From a virus: 35,265 nt of DNA. This document shows, piece after piece, positions 1 through 11,400 of the stretch. Under the pieces are notes generated by a model. It was not told the DNA's origin. It saw only the letters and a list, made by a program, of their open reading frames with translations, and made no database searches. A program made the translations under genes and the position numbers. Each line of letters opens with the position of its first letter. The first letter of the stretch is position 1. The stretch lies in the IMG/VR virus record IMGVR_UViG_3300030430_002669, positions 1 through 35,265 of that record; one strand, 5' to 3'.

Positions 1-1184
1 CCTTCAATTTGCTTTAACATATTTACATTTACAAAACCTTCAACTTTACTTCTTGATGGAGTAGCAGCAAACATATTCTCATCTGTTTTTAATTGTAATC
101 CTGTTACACCTATATTTCTAAATGTTTCTGATTTTTTTTGTAAGAAATTTATTTCCTCATTTGATATATTATATTTTTTATCTTTCTTAACAGGCGTATC
201 TTGATATATAGATTTATATAATTTTACTTGTTCTTTTGCTAAAAATTTTTGAAATTCTTTATACCTTTTTGGATTAAAAGAATCACTACCTGGGGTTATA
301 TCATCATAATTATTAGGACTAGTATTTGCAACTGATTCTTCACCTGTTTGTAAATCTTTATCTTCATTAATAGAAAACATAAATCTTGCATCTGCAGACT
401 CTATATTACCATCAATTAAAAATGTGGTTTTATTTTTTCCTGTTAGTATTCTTTCCATATCAGAATTAACAAATTGATTGTTAACATCAAAATTACTATT
501 AGAAATTATAAATCTTGTTAGTTTTTTTTCTACCTCTGGAGTAAATTTAATTATTTTATCTTCTAACTTTATGTAATTTTTTTCATTATTAGTTAAGTCT
601 TTGGCATAAGCAGAAATAGGATCTTTGAAACTACTTGAAATAAGTACATCATCAATATCAAATGGATTGTTTTTTAAAGCTTCTTCTATGTTCCCTGTTT
701 TATTATACTGTAAAACTATATTGTTAAATATTTGATTATATAATAAATTACCTTGATCATCTTTTTTAAAAGTATTAGGCGTTTTTATAGCCTGCTCATT
801 ATAAGATTGAAATTTACTTGTTATATCTTTTAATATATTTGCATGAGAATTAATATTAGTTTCTGTAATTTTTTTTATAGTATCTAATTGAGGATTATCT
901 TGATTGTCTGCAATAAATTGTACATAGTTATTATATTCATCTCTATAAGCAGGAATCAAATTAGAATCAATTTCTTCTATTTCAAAACCTATAGGTTCAA
1001 GTTGTGCTTTTTTAAGTTTAAGTTGATTTGCTCTAAATTTTTTTCTTTCATCTTCTAATTGAGCTTTAGATAAATTTAACTCTTCTCTTCTTAAAGCAAG
1101 TTGTTGTCGAACAGCTTCTTCTTGTAAAAGATTACGATTGTTTTTTAAAACTACGCCACTAAAAAATAAACCTTCTCCAGCCAT
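1..1184 (-). CDS. Probable internal virion / cargo protein, C-terminus cut off by the window edge
   Basis: An open frame starts at an ATG (MAGEGLFFSGVVLKN) and stays open to the left edge, giving about 394 residues without a stop. It begins three bases after the stop of the upstream gene, as expected for the next member of the same minus-strand operon. Residues about 15-70 are highly charged and rich in Gln, Glu, Lys and Leu, and should form a helix or coiled coil. The rest is mixed and Lys/Asn-rich, with no recognised catalytic motif, signal peptide or membrane segment. I do not recognise a named family. Its place after the stabilisation-type protein and the 424-residue protein suggests a protein carried in the capsid or ejected with the DNA; this is inferred from position only. 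True length is unknown. Confidence 0.8.
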   Translation of the reverse strand, partial: MAGEGLFFSGVVLKNNRNLLQEEAVRQQLALRREELNLSKAQLEDERKKFRANQLKLKKAQLEPIGFEIEEIDSNLIPAYRDEYNNYVQFIADNQDNPQLDTIKKITETNINSHANILKDITSKFQSYNEQAIKTPNTFKKDDQGNLLYNQIFNNIVLQYNKTGNIEEALKNNPFDIDDVLISSSFKDPISAYAKDLTNNEKNYIKLEDKIIKFTPEVEKKLTRFIISNSNFDVNNQFVNSDMERILTGKNKTTFLIDGNIESADARFMFSINEDKDLQTGEESVANTSPNNYDDITPGSDSFNPKRYKEFQKFLAKEQVKLYKSIYQDTPVKKDKKYNISNEEINFLQKKSETFRNIGVTGLQLKTDENMFAATPSRSKVEGFVNVNMLKQIE

Positions 1185-1187
1185 AAT

Positions 1188-2462
1188 TTATTTATTTGAT
1201 TTTATGTAAGAGCCTATTCTAGATTTTATTTTAGATAAATATCCTCCCTCTTGTGTTTTAGGAGGAGGAAACATCATTGTCTCTTCTTCAAACTTCATTG
1301 GTTTATTTTGATCTTTTTCTTTTTTTCTAATTAAAAAGTCTCGATATTGTTTTACAAAGTTTATTATATCTTTATCTTCAGACTTTATTTCAAAAGGAAG
1401 TTGACTATTCATAAAATTAAAAAGACCTGCAGGGTTTGAAACATCCTCATCAAAAGGAAGTTCTACGACATTAGTTACTTCATCTGATTTTTCATTCATC
1501 ATATCCATAATTTGTTTCGCCTTATCTTTAGGGATAGCTCCACCCTCTTGAGCCATTTCTTCATCCTCTCCTATAACATTAGAGTCGTACTTAGCAACTA
1601 ATTTTTTCATTAATTCCATAGCTGACTCAGCATCATCTTTATCTAAAGCAGCTCTAATAGCCTCTACATCATCTGGTGGTAGTATTAATTCACCACCTGT
1701 AGCCTCACCAATTTTTTTCCCATCTTTTACCATATCAATAGGATTGGTATCATGATCAAACTCTCCTGGAGTTACTCCTCCATCTTTATCTATCTTACCA
1801 CCTTCCTGTAAACCTTGATCAGTTCCTTCTGCCATTCTGTTAAGTTCATTCATTTGCTTAAGATTTAATGCTTGTTGCTCTGGAGTTAGATTATCTCTTC
1901 TTTCTTGACCAAATAATTGTCTAACATCTCCTACAGCTCCTGCACCAATACCTGAGGCAATATCTTCAAGTCCTCCAAATATATTTTGTTGAGCAGCAGC
2001 TCTCCTTGCTTGAAGAGCAGAAAGCTTACCTTCTTTTATAGCTAATCTTTGATCTTCAACTGCTCTTTGCTCTGATGCTAAATTAGCCATAGCTCTTCTT
2101 CTAGCATCATCTTGTAATCCTAAAAGATCTGTACGTTGTTTTCTAGCACTACTCTCCAAGGCTTGTACTCCAGCTAAAATATTTCTAGGATCTTTAGATA
2201 AAGCACCCATAGCAGAGGCTCTGTCAGATGCTTGCTGTTGCTGTAAGTTTTCTATGTAGCTTTGAGATATAGGCTCCTCTGCCATTTGTCTTGTTGCATC
2301 ACTTACCCTTCTTCTTAATTGAGACTTGTCAAATTTTCTAGCTGCTTTTCTAGCTCTTGCAGCTCCTACTAATCCAGATACACCTTTAGCTAAACCTAAA
2401 GCTGCAGTAGCTGCCCCTACAACAGCTTTTTTGGTTTTTTTCTTTTTTACGTGATATGCCAT
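1188..2462 (-). CDS. Probable internal virion / cargo protein (424 aa)
   Basis: Starts at an ATG after a 35-base gap that holds a TAnnTTTG promoter-like box. The N-terminus is strongly basic (residues 1-12), followed by an Ala/Gly/Val-rich stretch (about 13-35) that could touch a membrane. Residues about 40-155 are an Arg/Gln/Ala-rich helical region. The middle holds the sequence PGEFDHDTNPIDMV and then GEATGGELILPPDDVEAI, a block I recall from proteins of marine phages beside the tail genes. The C-terminal third is acidic, then basic. No enzyme motif is visible. A basic, amphipathic start plus long helices fits a protein packed with the DNA and released on infection, but this is inference. 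The gene sits between the 3197-residue protein and a partial gene of similar style. Confidence 0.75.
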   Translation of the reverse strand: MAYHVKKKKTKKAVVGAATAALGLAKGVSGLVGAARARKAARKFDKSQLRRRVSDATRQMAEEPISQSYIENLQQQQASDRASAMGALSKDPRNILAGVQALESSARKQRTDLLGLQDDARRRAMANLASEQRAVEDQRLAIKEGKLSALQARRAAAQQNIFGGLEDIASGIGAGAVGDVRQLFGQERRDNLTPEQQALNLKQMNELNRMAEGTDQGLQEGGKIDKDGGVTPGEFDHDTNPIDMVKDGKKIGEATGGELILPPDDVEAIRAALDKDDAESAMELMKKLVAKYDSNVIGEDEEMAQEGGAIPKDKAKQIMDMMNEKSDEVTNVVELPFDEDVSNPAGLFNFMNSQLPFEIKSEDKDIINFVKQYRDFLIRKKEKDQNKPMKFEEETMMFPPPKTQEGGYLSKIKSRIGSYIKSNK

Positions 2463-2477
2463 ATTATTTTATTTTTA

Positions 2478-2485
2478 CAAATGTA
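2478..2485 (-). promoter_or_regulatory. Bacteroidetes-type -7 box (TACATTTG) upstream of the cargo gene
   Basis: In the 35-base gap between the giant stabilisation-type gene and the 424-residue gene, the minus strand reads TACATTTG, matching the TAnnTTTG element known for Bacteroides and Flavobacterium promoters. The box ends 15 bases before the ATG. A TTTG or TTG -33 element is not evident at the usual distance, so this is a weak call. It may give the cargo genes extra transcription separate from the long upstream gene. Confidence 0.4.
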
Positions 2486-2497
2486 CTAAAATTTTTT

Positions 2498-5400
2498 TTA
2501 TTTATTGCTAAGTTCACTCTTATCTACATCAGCATTGGCAACGTATAAATTAAATTTATATCTAGATAAATATTTTGATGGAGTTGTAAGTAAAGGTCTA
2601 GTTGATAAAGTAGTCATCATATAACTACCTTTCATTTTTTCTCCCTCTACTCGACCATCTTTTGATACAAATAAAAATCCACCTACATCTTCACTTGATG
2701 AACTGTAAACATTTTCGTTATTGGGTTTTACAAAAATAACACTAGAGTTATTTATAACAATAGGATATCCTAAAAATACAGAAGTACCATCTTCTTTTTG
2801 ATAGTATAATTTATACTCTGTTTCATATATAGTAGCATTACTTTGCAAAGGTGATGTCTGACAAACAAAAGTTACCCCAACATCATTTGATCCAGAATAA
2901 GAACTATTTATATCTGATATAGAAAAATCACCAGCCTCTCCTATAATATATTTACCTCCTACTGTCATTTTATCACTAGGAATTGTAGAATTTACTGTAA
3001 CATTAGAATTAAAGTTTCCTAATATTTCACCTATACCAGTTGTTTCAGATATAGAATCTACAGATCCAACACCTTGAAGTTCAGATCCATCACCAAAAAC
3101 TTCTGTTTCAGAATACGTACTATTAACTTCTGCTTGAGATTTTACATAAGGTATAGTAGAATAATGTATTGACTCTTTAGTTTTAAAATCTATAACCTCT
3201 ATATAATTATTATCTAATATTAAATCTACATTTTCTGTTAAACTTAATATAGTATTTGATATTACAGATTTTACAACTCTATATTTAAATACATATCCAC
3301 CATCTTTATTGTTCCCATATATTTTTACAAAGTCACCTTTTTTAACATCTTGATAAAATAAAGTATTTACACCTTTAATTAAAGATTCTGAGCCTTCTAA
3401 ATCAGGATTATAATTAACAATAAGACCATCTACTTTTTTAAATCCTATTTGTGTATTTATAACAGAATCATAACCAGACTTTAATCCTTCACCTGTTATA
3501 GTTTGTCCCATGTTAGTAAACATATAAGCAAATAGTTTTCCATCACTTTCTAAAGATAAAGCGTTGTATGTTTTTATAGATGATGGTTCTGCATTAAAAG
3601 GAAACTGTATTAAAGAATCATATTGTTGACCATAAAAATTATTATACCTTCTTTGTAAGTTTCTGGTTTCATCTACATCAGATTCTTGAAACACATATTT
3701 ATTTTGATAAACTCTATCAGTAGTATTATGCTTGTATAATTTTCCATCTTTAAATCCTATAAATTGTCTATTTACTTTGCCATAATAGTCTGGATAAAAA
3801 TCATAAAAAGAAGTCCATTTATTTACTCTTTCGTTAAAAGCTATAGTTTTACTTTTAAATATTAATATAGGATTTCTGTTTTCATAAGTGTCTAAAGACG
3901 TAGACCATGTAGAAGAATCCTCTGCCCATTGACCAGTTATAGCATTTGTAACATCAGGAAAAGTTACTATATATTCATCATACTTTGGATCATATCCTCC
4001 TATAATATTAAAACTTACAAGACTATTTTCCTCTGGATCATTTATAACATACATTTCTCCAAGGTCTCTAAAATAATCTCTCATTCCACTTTCAGATATT
4101 ACAGTTAGACCATCAGTTGATAATCTTAAAACTACTCCTCTTTTTATATCTACAAAATAAAATTTATTTCCAAATTTAACTATACTCTCTGGCTGTAAAC
4201 CACATCCATAATCGCCAGAATATAAAGTAGCATAGTTGTCTATTATCTTATTAGATAGTGAAACTAAATTATCTCCTTTAGCTGTTGTAATAATATCAGC
4301 TCCCACTAAAACTCTACCTACTTTATTTTCATGAAATATTAATAAATCATCATTTATTGTCATTAAAGATTGTATAGAACCAAAGTCTTTATTGTAATCA
4401 AAATATGGAATATTAGCTAAATTAAAGCTTGATAAACCATTTATGGATGCTGTGCTAGAAAATGGCTCAGAAAAAAATACAGATGCCTCTAATCTTCTTT
4501 CTGCTGCATTTAAATTAATAACATTAATCCTACCCCTACTATAATTATTAGTATTGTGAAAATCATTTAAATAATAATCCTCTACAAAAAATGTTTCTGT
4601 TGGTGATCCTGTTTCATCAGTAACCATATTTCTTGGTTTTAAATATACATCTCCATCTCTTAAAATTAATGTTGCAGGTTCAGATGAAACTAGTTGATTT
4701 ATTTCTGTATCTAAAGTGTAAGATGAAGATTGATTTGTATCACCTATGTGAGCTCTATTTGTTTTCCCAGGGTTTGATATTGCAAATTTATCTCCTATCT
4801 CATAGTAAACATTAAACTCATTTTCTAAATCTTTTTTAGGTCTATATATTTCTACTATAAGATTTTTATATCCACTAGTAGCTAAAGAAAAACCATTATG
4901 TGCTATACTTACAGTAGATCCAAACTCATCTAAAACACTAGTAGATTCTGGGTTAGGTATTCTTATATAAAATCCAGAGTTAGCAGACGTAATAGTAAAT
5001 GGTGGATCATCTGTATCAGATGTATAAATTTCAGATCCTGATATTTGTAAATCTATATATTCTGAAAATCTTCTTCTTCCTGTACCTGGATCATAGCTTA
5101 TAAATCTAACTCTATCTCCTTCCACATAATCATAATCTATTAATGATCCTGTGCTTTGATTGTAACTATAATTCTGACCTTTTAAAGACTGTAAACTTAA
5201 ATACATTTGTGTATCATTTGAAGTTCCAGCTTCTACATTAACAACTGACATTTGAATAAACTCATCTACAGTATTATTTCCTGTGTAATATAACTGATAG
5301 TGAGTTGCAAATTTAGGTGGTTTATTAAATATCTTAAGTTCTAGTTCAGTTTTTTGCGCCACCTCATGACCTTGTTGTTCTGTATAAAACTTATTATAAG

Positions 5401-8400
5401 CTTTTGTTCCATTAAAAGTTTCTGAAAATTCTGGACCTACATTTACAAAAGAACATCTGTTTGTTTCATCAAAGTAAGCTATACCAAAGCTATGATAAGC
5501 TCCTGATTTAAAAGCACTTACACCAATATCTCCTGATACAAACTTTGATTTATCTTTTATTACAAGATCATGAGAGTTTGAAAAATTAATTGTAGTAAAT
5601 CCAGAACCTACATTCTCATCATTAAATTTAAAAGTGATTTCAACTTTGCTATCTGAAGAGTTATAACTTGCAAATACTTGCCCTCCACCATCTCCTATGC
5701 CTTCAAATGTTGCAGTACCAGCACCATTATTAATAGCACTTGCAACTTTATTACCTATTAAATCTATATCTATATCATTAGTTATGTCAATCGTTAAATT
5801 AAAAGTTACCTTTCTATTTTTAGAACCTTTTAAATTAGCTAGATAATCTATAATTATTTTTTGATTTTTACCTGATTCAAAATTTAAACCTGTTAAAAAA
5901 AAGTTTTGAAAATGTCTTGTAAATCCATCATCTAAAAGAGGATTGCCTCCTAAGTTTGGATTAAATGCAGGATCTGCATTATTACCTAAATCACTTTCAC
6001 TAATTTCCTCTGTTATATCTGTAGTTGTTGTTTGTAAAATAGTTTCTATTGGATTAAAACTACTGCTAGCTATTATCTTAGTATTATCAAATCCCTCTAA
6101 TACATTTCCATATGCTATTCTATTATTTCTTAATATAGTTTGTGCTTTTGCAAGTTTTGGCACAGAATCAAATAATTTATTAGAATCAACAACATCTACG
6201 AATGGATATGTTCCATCGTTAAAAAAATTAATACTAGAAGTTATATTTGTGTAATTATAAAAATCATTTGTTATAACTTCATTTTTTATCTTTTTAAGAA
6301 ATCTAATAAAATTATTAGGAACTGTATCTACTAAAAAAAACTCTCCTGTATTTCCTTTTCTTGCAACTATTTCAATGGTGTCTACATCAGAAACACTATC
6401 TTCATATTCTACTTTTAAAAAATTATCTATGTCAGTATAACTATCTGCATTAATATTAGTATTTAAAGCAAAAGCATCACTAATTTTTATATCTGATATA
6501 CCACTGTACGATGTGTTTTCTTCATCGACATGATGATATCTGTATTTAAACTGAAACATATTATCTAATATGTTATTTGTTGATACACTACTATCTTTAC
6601 TAGAAGTAGTTATAGGTCTTGTATTAGGTTGATGTTTTACAGCATCTATATATTTTTCTTTATGAATAGTATCTCCAAAACTTATTAGTGGAGAATAAGC
6701 ATTTTCTGGATCAGCAAAAAGCATAACACCTGTTAATGCAGAAAAGTTTCCAACCCATGGGCAATCAGTTATTATACCCTCTACCTCTACACCATTAAAT
6801 GTTAGTGGTAGAGCTGCAGAGTTATTTACCTCTATATTGTTATCAGATGAACTTGCAAATTGTGGATTTGTTAAAGAACCATATTCTTGAACTAAAGTTA
6901 TAGTAGTTCCACTTACAGATAAAACTTCATAAAAAAATGGAAAACTATTAGCATCTTGTATTGCTATAAAATTACCTGGAAGTAAACCTAATATTTCTTG
7001 TGATGCTGTTACAGTAGCACTACCATTTGTAACATTAAATGTTGTACCTGAACTAGCTTTAGGAACTATACCTAAAACTTCTGCATATCCATTAAAACCT
7101 GATGTACTTACATTATTAGAATTATTATCTAACTGAGTGTACACATAATCTCCTTTTTTAAAAGGATGGTTAGTTGACCCTCCTATAAAAACAGAGCTAG
7201 AGTTTGTTTTATAATTTACATCTTGAAATTTATATTTACAAGTATCTATATTTATTTCATTTTGTTTTGCAAGCTCTACATTTATCTTTCTAGGTCTATT
7301 TAAATTATCTGTAAAGTATAATATGTCATCAACTTTATTTATACCTGTAATTAAAAAGTCTTCATCAAAATTTAATATATTATTATTATTCCCAGAACTA
7401 GATGGTCTACCATCTTGATATACAGTTTGTATTGAATCTGTTAATAAATCATATTCCAATATAGAATCAAATTTTGTATTTAAAGGACTATTGTAAATAA
7501 AGTAATACAACTTATTTTTTGGTTTATCTTCATAAGAACCTATACATCTGTAGCCTACTGCAACTGTAGGTTGAACTACAGTTCTGCCTAATAGTACATT
7601 TTTTGCTAAATTTTTAGTAGATGTTGCATAAGCTAAACTAACTAAAGATGATGATTGATCATTGACACTACTTAAATTACTATATACTCTTTGACCTATT
7701 AATTGTAAACTTGTGTTTGTTGTTCCATCTGCAAAGGTAGTTCCTACTAAATTGTAGTTATCAAATAAGTTCCATATTATATGTCCATTTGAATCTGATA
7801 ATATATTACTATCATATACAGTTGGAGTTTGACCTGAAAAAGATCCAGTATCATATATAAAAAATTCCCAACCTTCAGGGCCTCCTATTATTTCAATCTC
7901 TACTTGCAAACCAGTTGTTATACTTTCTGCTGTAGAATCTAAAGGCTGATTGCTTTGAGTAATTGTTGGTGAATTATTAGTAAATACAGTATTATTATTA
8001 AAATTTAAAACTCTATAAATAAAAATTATCTCACCATAATTTTCTGTATTTATAATTTTTATATGATTATGAGGCTCACTTGTGTTTCCAGAAACTTGGT
8101 TGGATCTCCCATGAGAAAAACCATCGTCAAAATCAGAACAATAATTTATTAAAAGTTGAGGCAAAGTTAAAAAACCAGGAATATTATTATCACTAAAATT
8201 TTGATTAATATATATTGGAAATAAATGATAGTTGTCTTCATTAAAATTATTAGAGTTTATTACACTTGAAGTATCTTCTACTTGAAATTCTGGTATGTTA
8301 GTATTTCTAAAAACTAAAAATGGATCAGACCCATATGATGAATGGTTTACATAACTATCTTGAGGATTGTTTCCAAATCCAATACCACTAAAATCAGTAA

Positions 8401-11400
8401 ACTCTGGCATCTTTCCATTAAATGTGAATCTATATAGAGCACTATTAGAACCTACTGTAGACCCATCTGTATTAGAATCTATTTGAGTTAAAGCCTCATC
8501 TAGTTGACTTTGTAATTCATCTTTATCGCTTTGTAAGTCTGATATAGTTTGATTAAATAAAGATACTGCAGAATCTAAATCTGCTTGACTTGCACTTGTT
8601 GTAAAGTTTAAATCTGAAATTATATTATTATGCTCACTGGTAATGCTTTGTACTGCACTTACTAAAGAGTTTGCTAAACCTATATATCGAACTATTGATT
8701 GGTTTAAAGACTGATTTTCTAGTGTTAATATTTCTATTTCATTAAACCTATCATTTGAAGTTTGTTGAAGTTCTGTAAAGTTATTTAAGATGTTAATACT
8801 TTGATCTACAAAATTATTGTATGATGAGTTACTTAAAGCAACATTATTAGGTAGTTTAAAAAATTGTACGTTATCTATTCTTGTCCCTACAGGAGGAACA
8901 ATACTTTCTCCATTTAATTCTACAGAAACAGGAGATATAATAATATCTATAGATGATGTGCTTAAAGAATTTAAACCTAATATATTTACAGGTAAAACAA
9001 AATCTCCATTACTAAATCCAAATTGAACAGAGTCAGCTAAAACATTTCCATCTACATCTTTAAATTCTGCTTTAAAAGCACCCTTACCCTCTTCTTTTCC
9101 AGTTACAGAAACATTTAATAAATAAGAACCATCAACTTGTGGAGAAGATATAGTTTGTTTTATTGTATGAAAATCTTTTAATTCTGTAGATAAAACCTCT
9201 ATCGCACTAGAGGATATAGCAAAAGTAGTTGGACTTGACGCAGTCCAGTTACTAGAGGAATCAAAAGTACCATTTATTATTAAATCAGTAAGAGTAACAG
9301 ATTGTTGTAGTAAATCAATCTCTGCTTCTAGTGTAGATTTTGCATCTAAAGCCTGATTTAAAAGTGCTTGAACATTATTAACATCTTCTTGTGAAATACC
9401 ATCCTCTTGATTTGCTAAAGCACGATCTAAGTCTTGCTCTAAAGCCATAATATTAGATTGTAAATTACTAGCTTTAATATTAAAATTAGTAAGATTAACT
9501 TGATATTCACCTATTTGACTTACAGGTAAATTTTCAAAACTTCCATTTTGTATATTATCTACTGCTTCACTTAAATCCTCTACAAGTTTATCTATTCCAT
9601 TTTGATATTCAGTTATAGTTGTTTGTAAGTCATTTAATGTTTGCGTTTGATTGCCTATTGTTGCACCTAAAGAAGTAACCTCATTTTCTAAAGTAGATAT
9701 ACTTTGTGTTTGAGAATCTACTTGAGCTTGTAATTCTGTATTTAAAAGATTAGCTGTTGTTAAACTATCTTGATATTGATTATTTTGTGTAGTAAGTTCT
9801 TGAACTTGATTTTGCAAACTATTAAATTCTGATATAAAAGTGTTAGCATTTAAACCTAAATTTGCTAGCTCAGTATTGTAGGCATCCACTTGTGATTGAG
9901 CAAAATCTAATTGTGATTGTAAACTTGAAATTTGTTGTTCATTAAGATCATTTTCAATAGCAGATGCTTCTATACTTTCATGTAAAAATGAAACTAAATC
10001 TTGTATTTCAGCATAAGTTTCTGCATTTATTGTTGTTATAGTTCCATCATTATTTTGTATTTCTAAAGTTGTGCCTAATTGATTTTGTAGATTAACAATT
10101 TGTTCGTTTAAATTATTTTGTGCACTTTGTAAATCAGTAATAGTATTATTTAAAGATGTTATTTGCGACTCTAAAGATGCTATTTCACTAGCAGATAAAG
10201 ATAAAGCAGCGTTAAAATCTGAAACCTGTTGTTGATGAGCAGTAGTTAATTGATCAATCTCATCTTGCTTGAAGTTTATTTGATTCTCTAATTGAGAATT
10301 TAATTCTTGAAGTTGACTTATTTGATTTAATAAATTACTGTAATCAAAATCTTCTGCATTAGATTTATTAACTAAAGATGTAGTTACTCCAGGTAGTAAA
10401 GGTCTATTACTCATACTTAGTGATCTACCTTCTTGTAAAGCTGATAAAACTTCTTGCTCACTTGATCCAAAACATAAATTAAAATAAAATCCTTTTATTA
10501 TTTTAACTTCTAAATGTGCTATATTAGGTTGTAGTTCAGATATAGTTAAAGCCTTTATTATTATTGTATCTGTTTCAGCAAAATTATTTGTAACCTCTAG
10601 AAAAAAACTATTATGATTTGAATCTGCTTGAAATATAAATGAATCAAAAGTAGTGCTTGTAATCGCTGGACTAATACTAGATCCTACTTTAAAAAACAAA
10701 GAGTTGCCTGAACTAGTATATGTTGTAAAGCTAGCTTGTATTTTATACCAATTACCTTGTATTATATTAGCAGGAAAGAAAAATGTATCCCCTGCACTTG
10801 CACTAGAACTTAAGGTAATAACATTACTTGATATAGAAAAAGCAGGATTATTTAAAGGAGAATTATCAAAATTATTAAAACTATCATCTGATGTATAGTT
10901 ATTTAATAAAGAAAAACTACTGCTTGGAGCAGAATCTCCATTTACTAGTAAAGAATTATTATTACCTTTTAAGGCTGTATTAGATTGAAAACTCAAAGTT
11001 ACATCATTATGTACACCAACTGTTGAAACTGTATGTATATAAGGAGAACCTTTTACTAAAACATTACTTTCAAAGTTTGTAAATTTATTAACTAAAGATT
11101 CAGCTATATTACTTTGAGTAGTATCTAATTCAAAGGGATCACCAGTATTAAATTTACCCTCTCCTCCCAACTCTGCAAAAAGAGAAACTTCAAACTCGCC
11201 ATTATTTTCTACATAACTGTATATATTATTTATGTCTGCATCTTGAGCAGATGTAGGCTCTGTTCCACTTATAGTTAATATATATTCAGTTCCTCCATTA
11301 TTATCAGTTGTTACACCTATAGGGCTACCATCATCTTGAGTATTGTTAGGTATAGAATCTCCAGTTTCAAAATCTGCATTAGACTGTATAACTAAACCAC

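Noticed and set aside
5943-6254. 103-residue plus-strand frame inside the giant gene
   Set aside because: It lies wholly inside the long minus-strand frame, has no promoter or spacing of its own and no known motif; a shadow.
8465-10340. Coiled-coil region as a separate tape measure gene
   Set aside because: It is in one continuous frame with the stabilisation-type ends, with no internal start, stop or gap. It is treated as an insertion rather than a gene.
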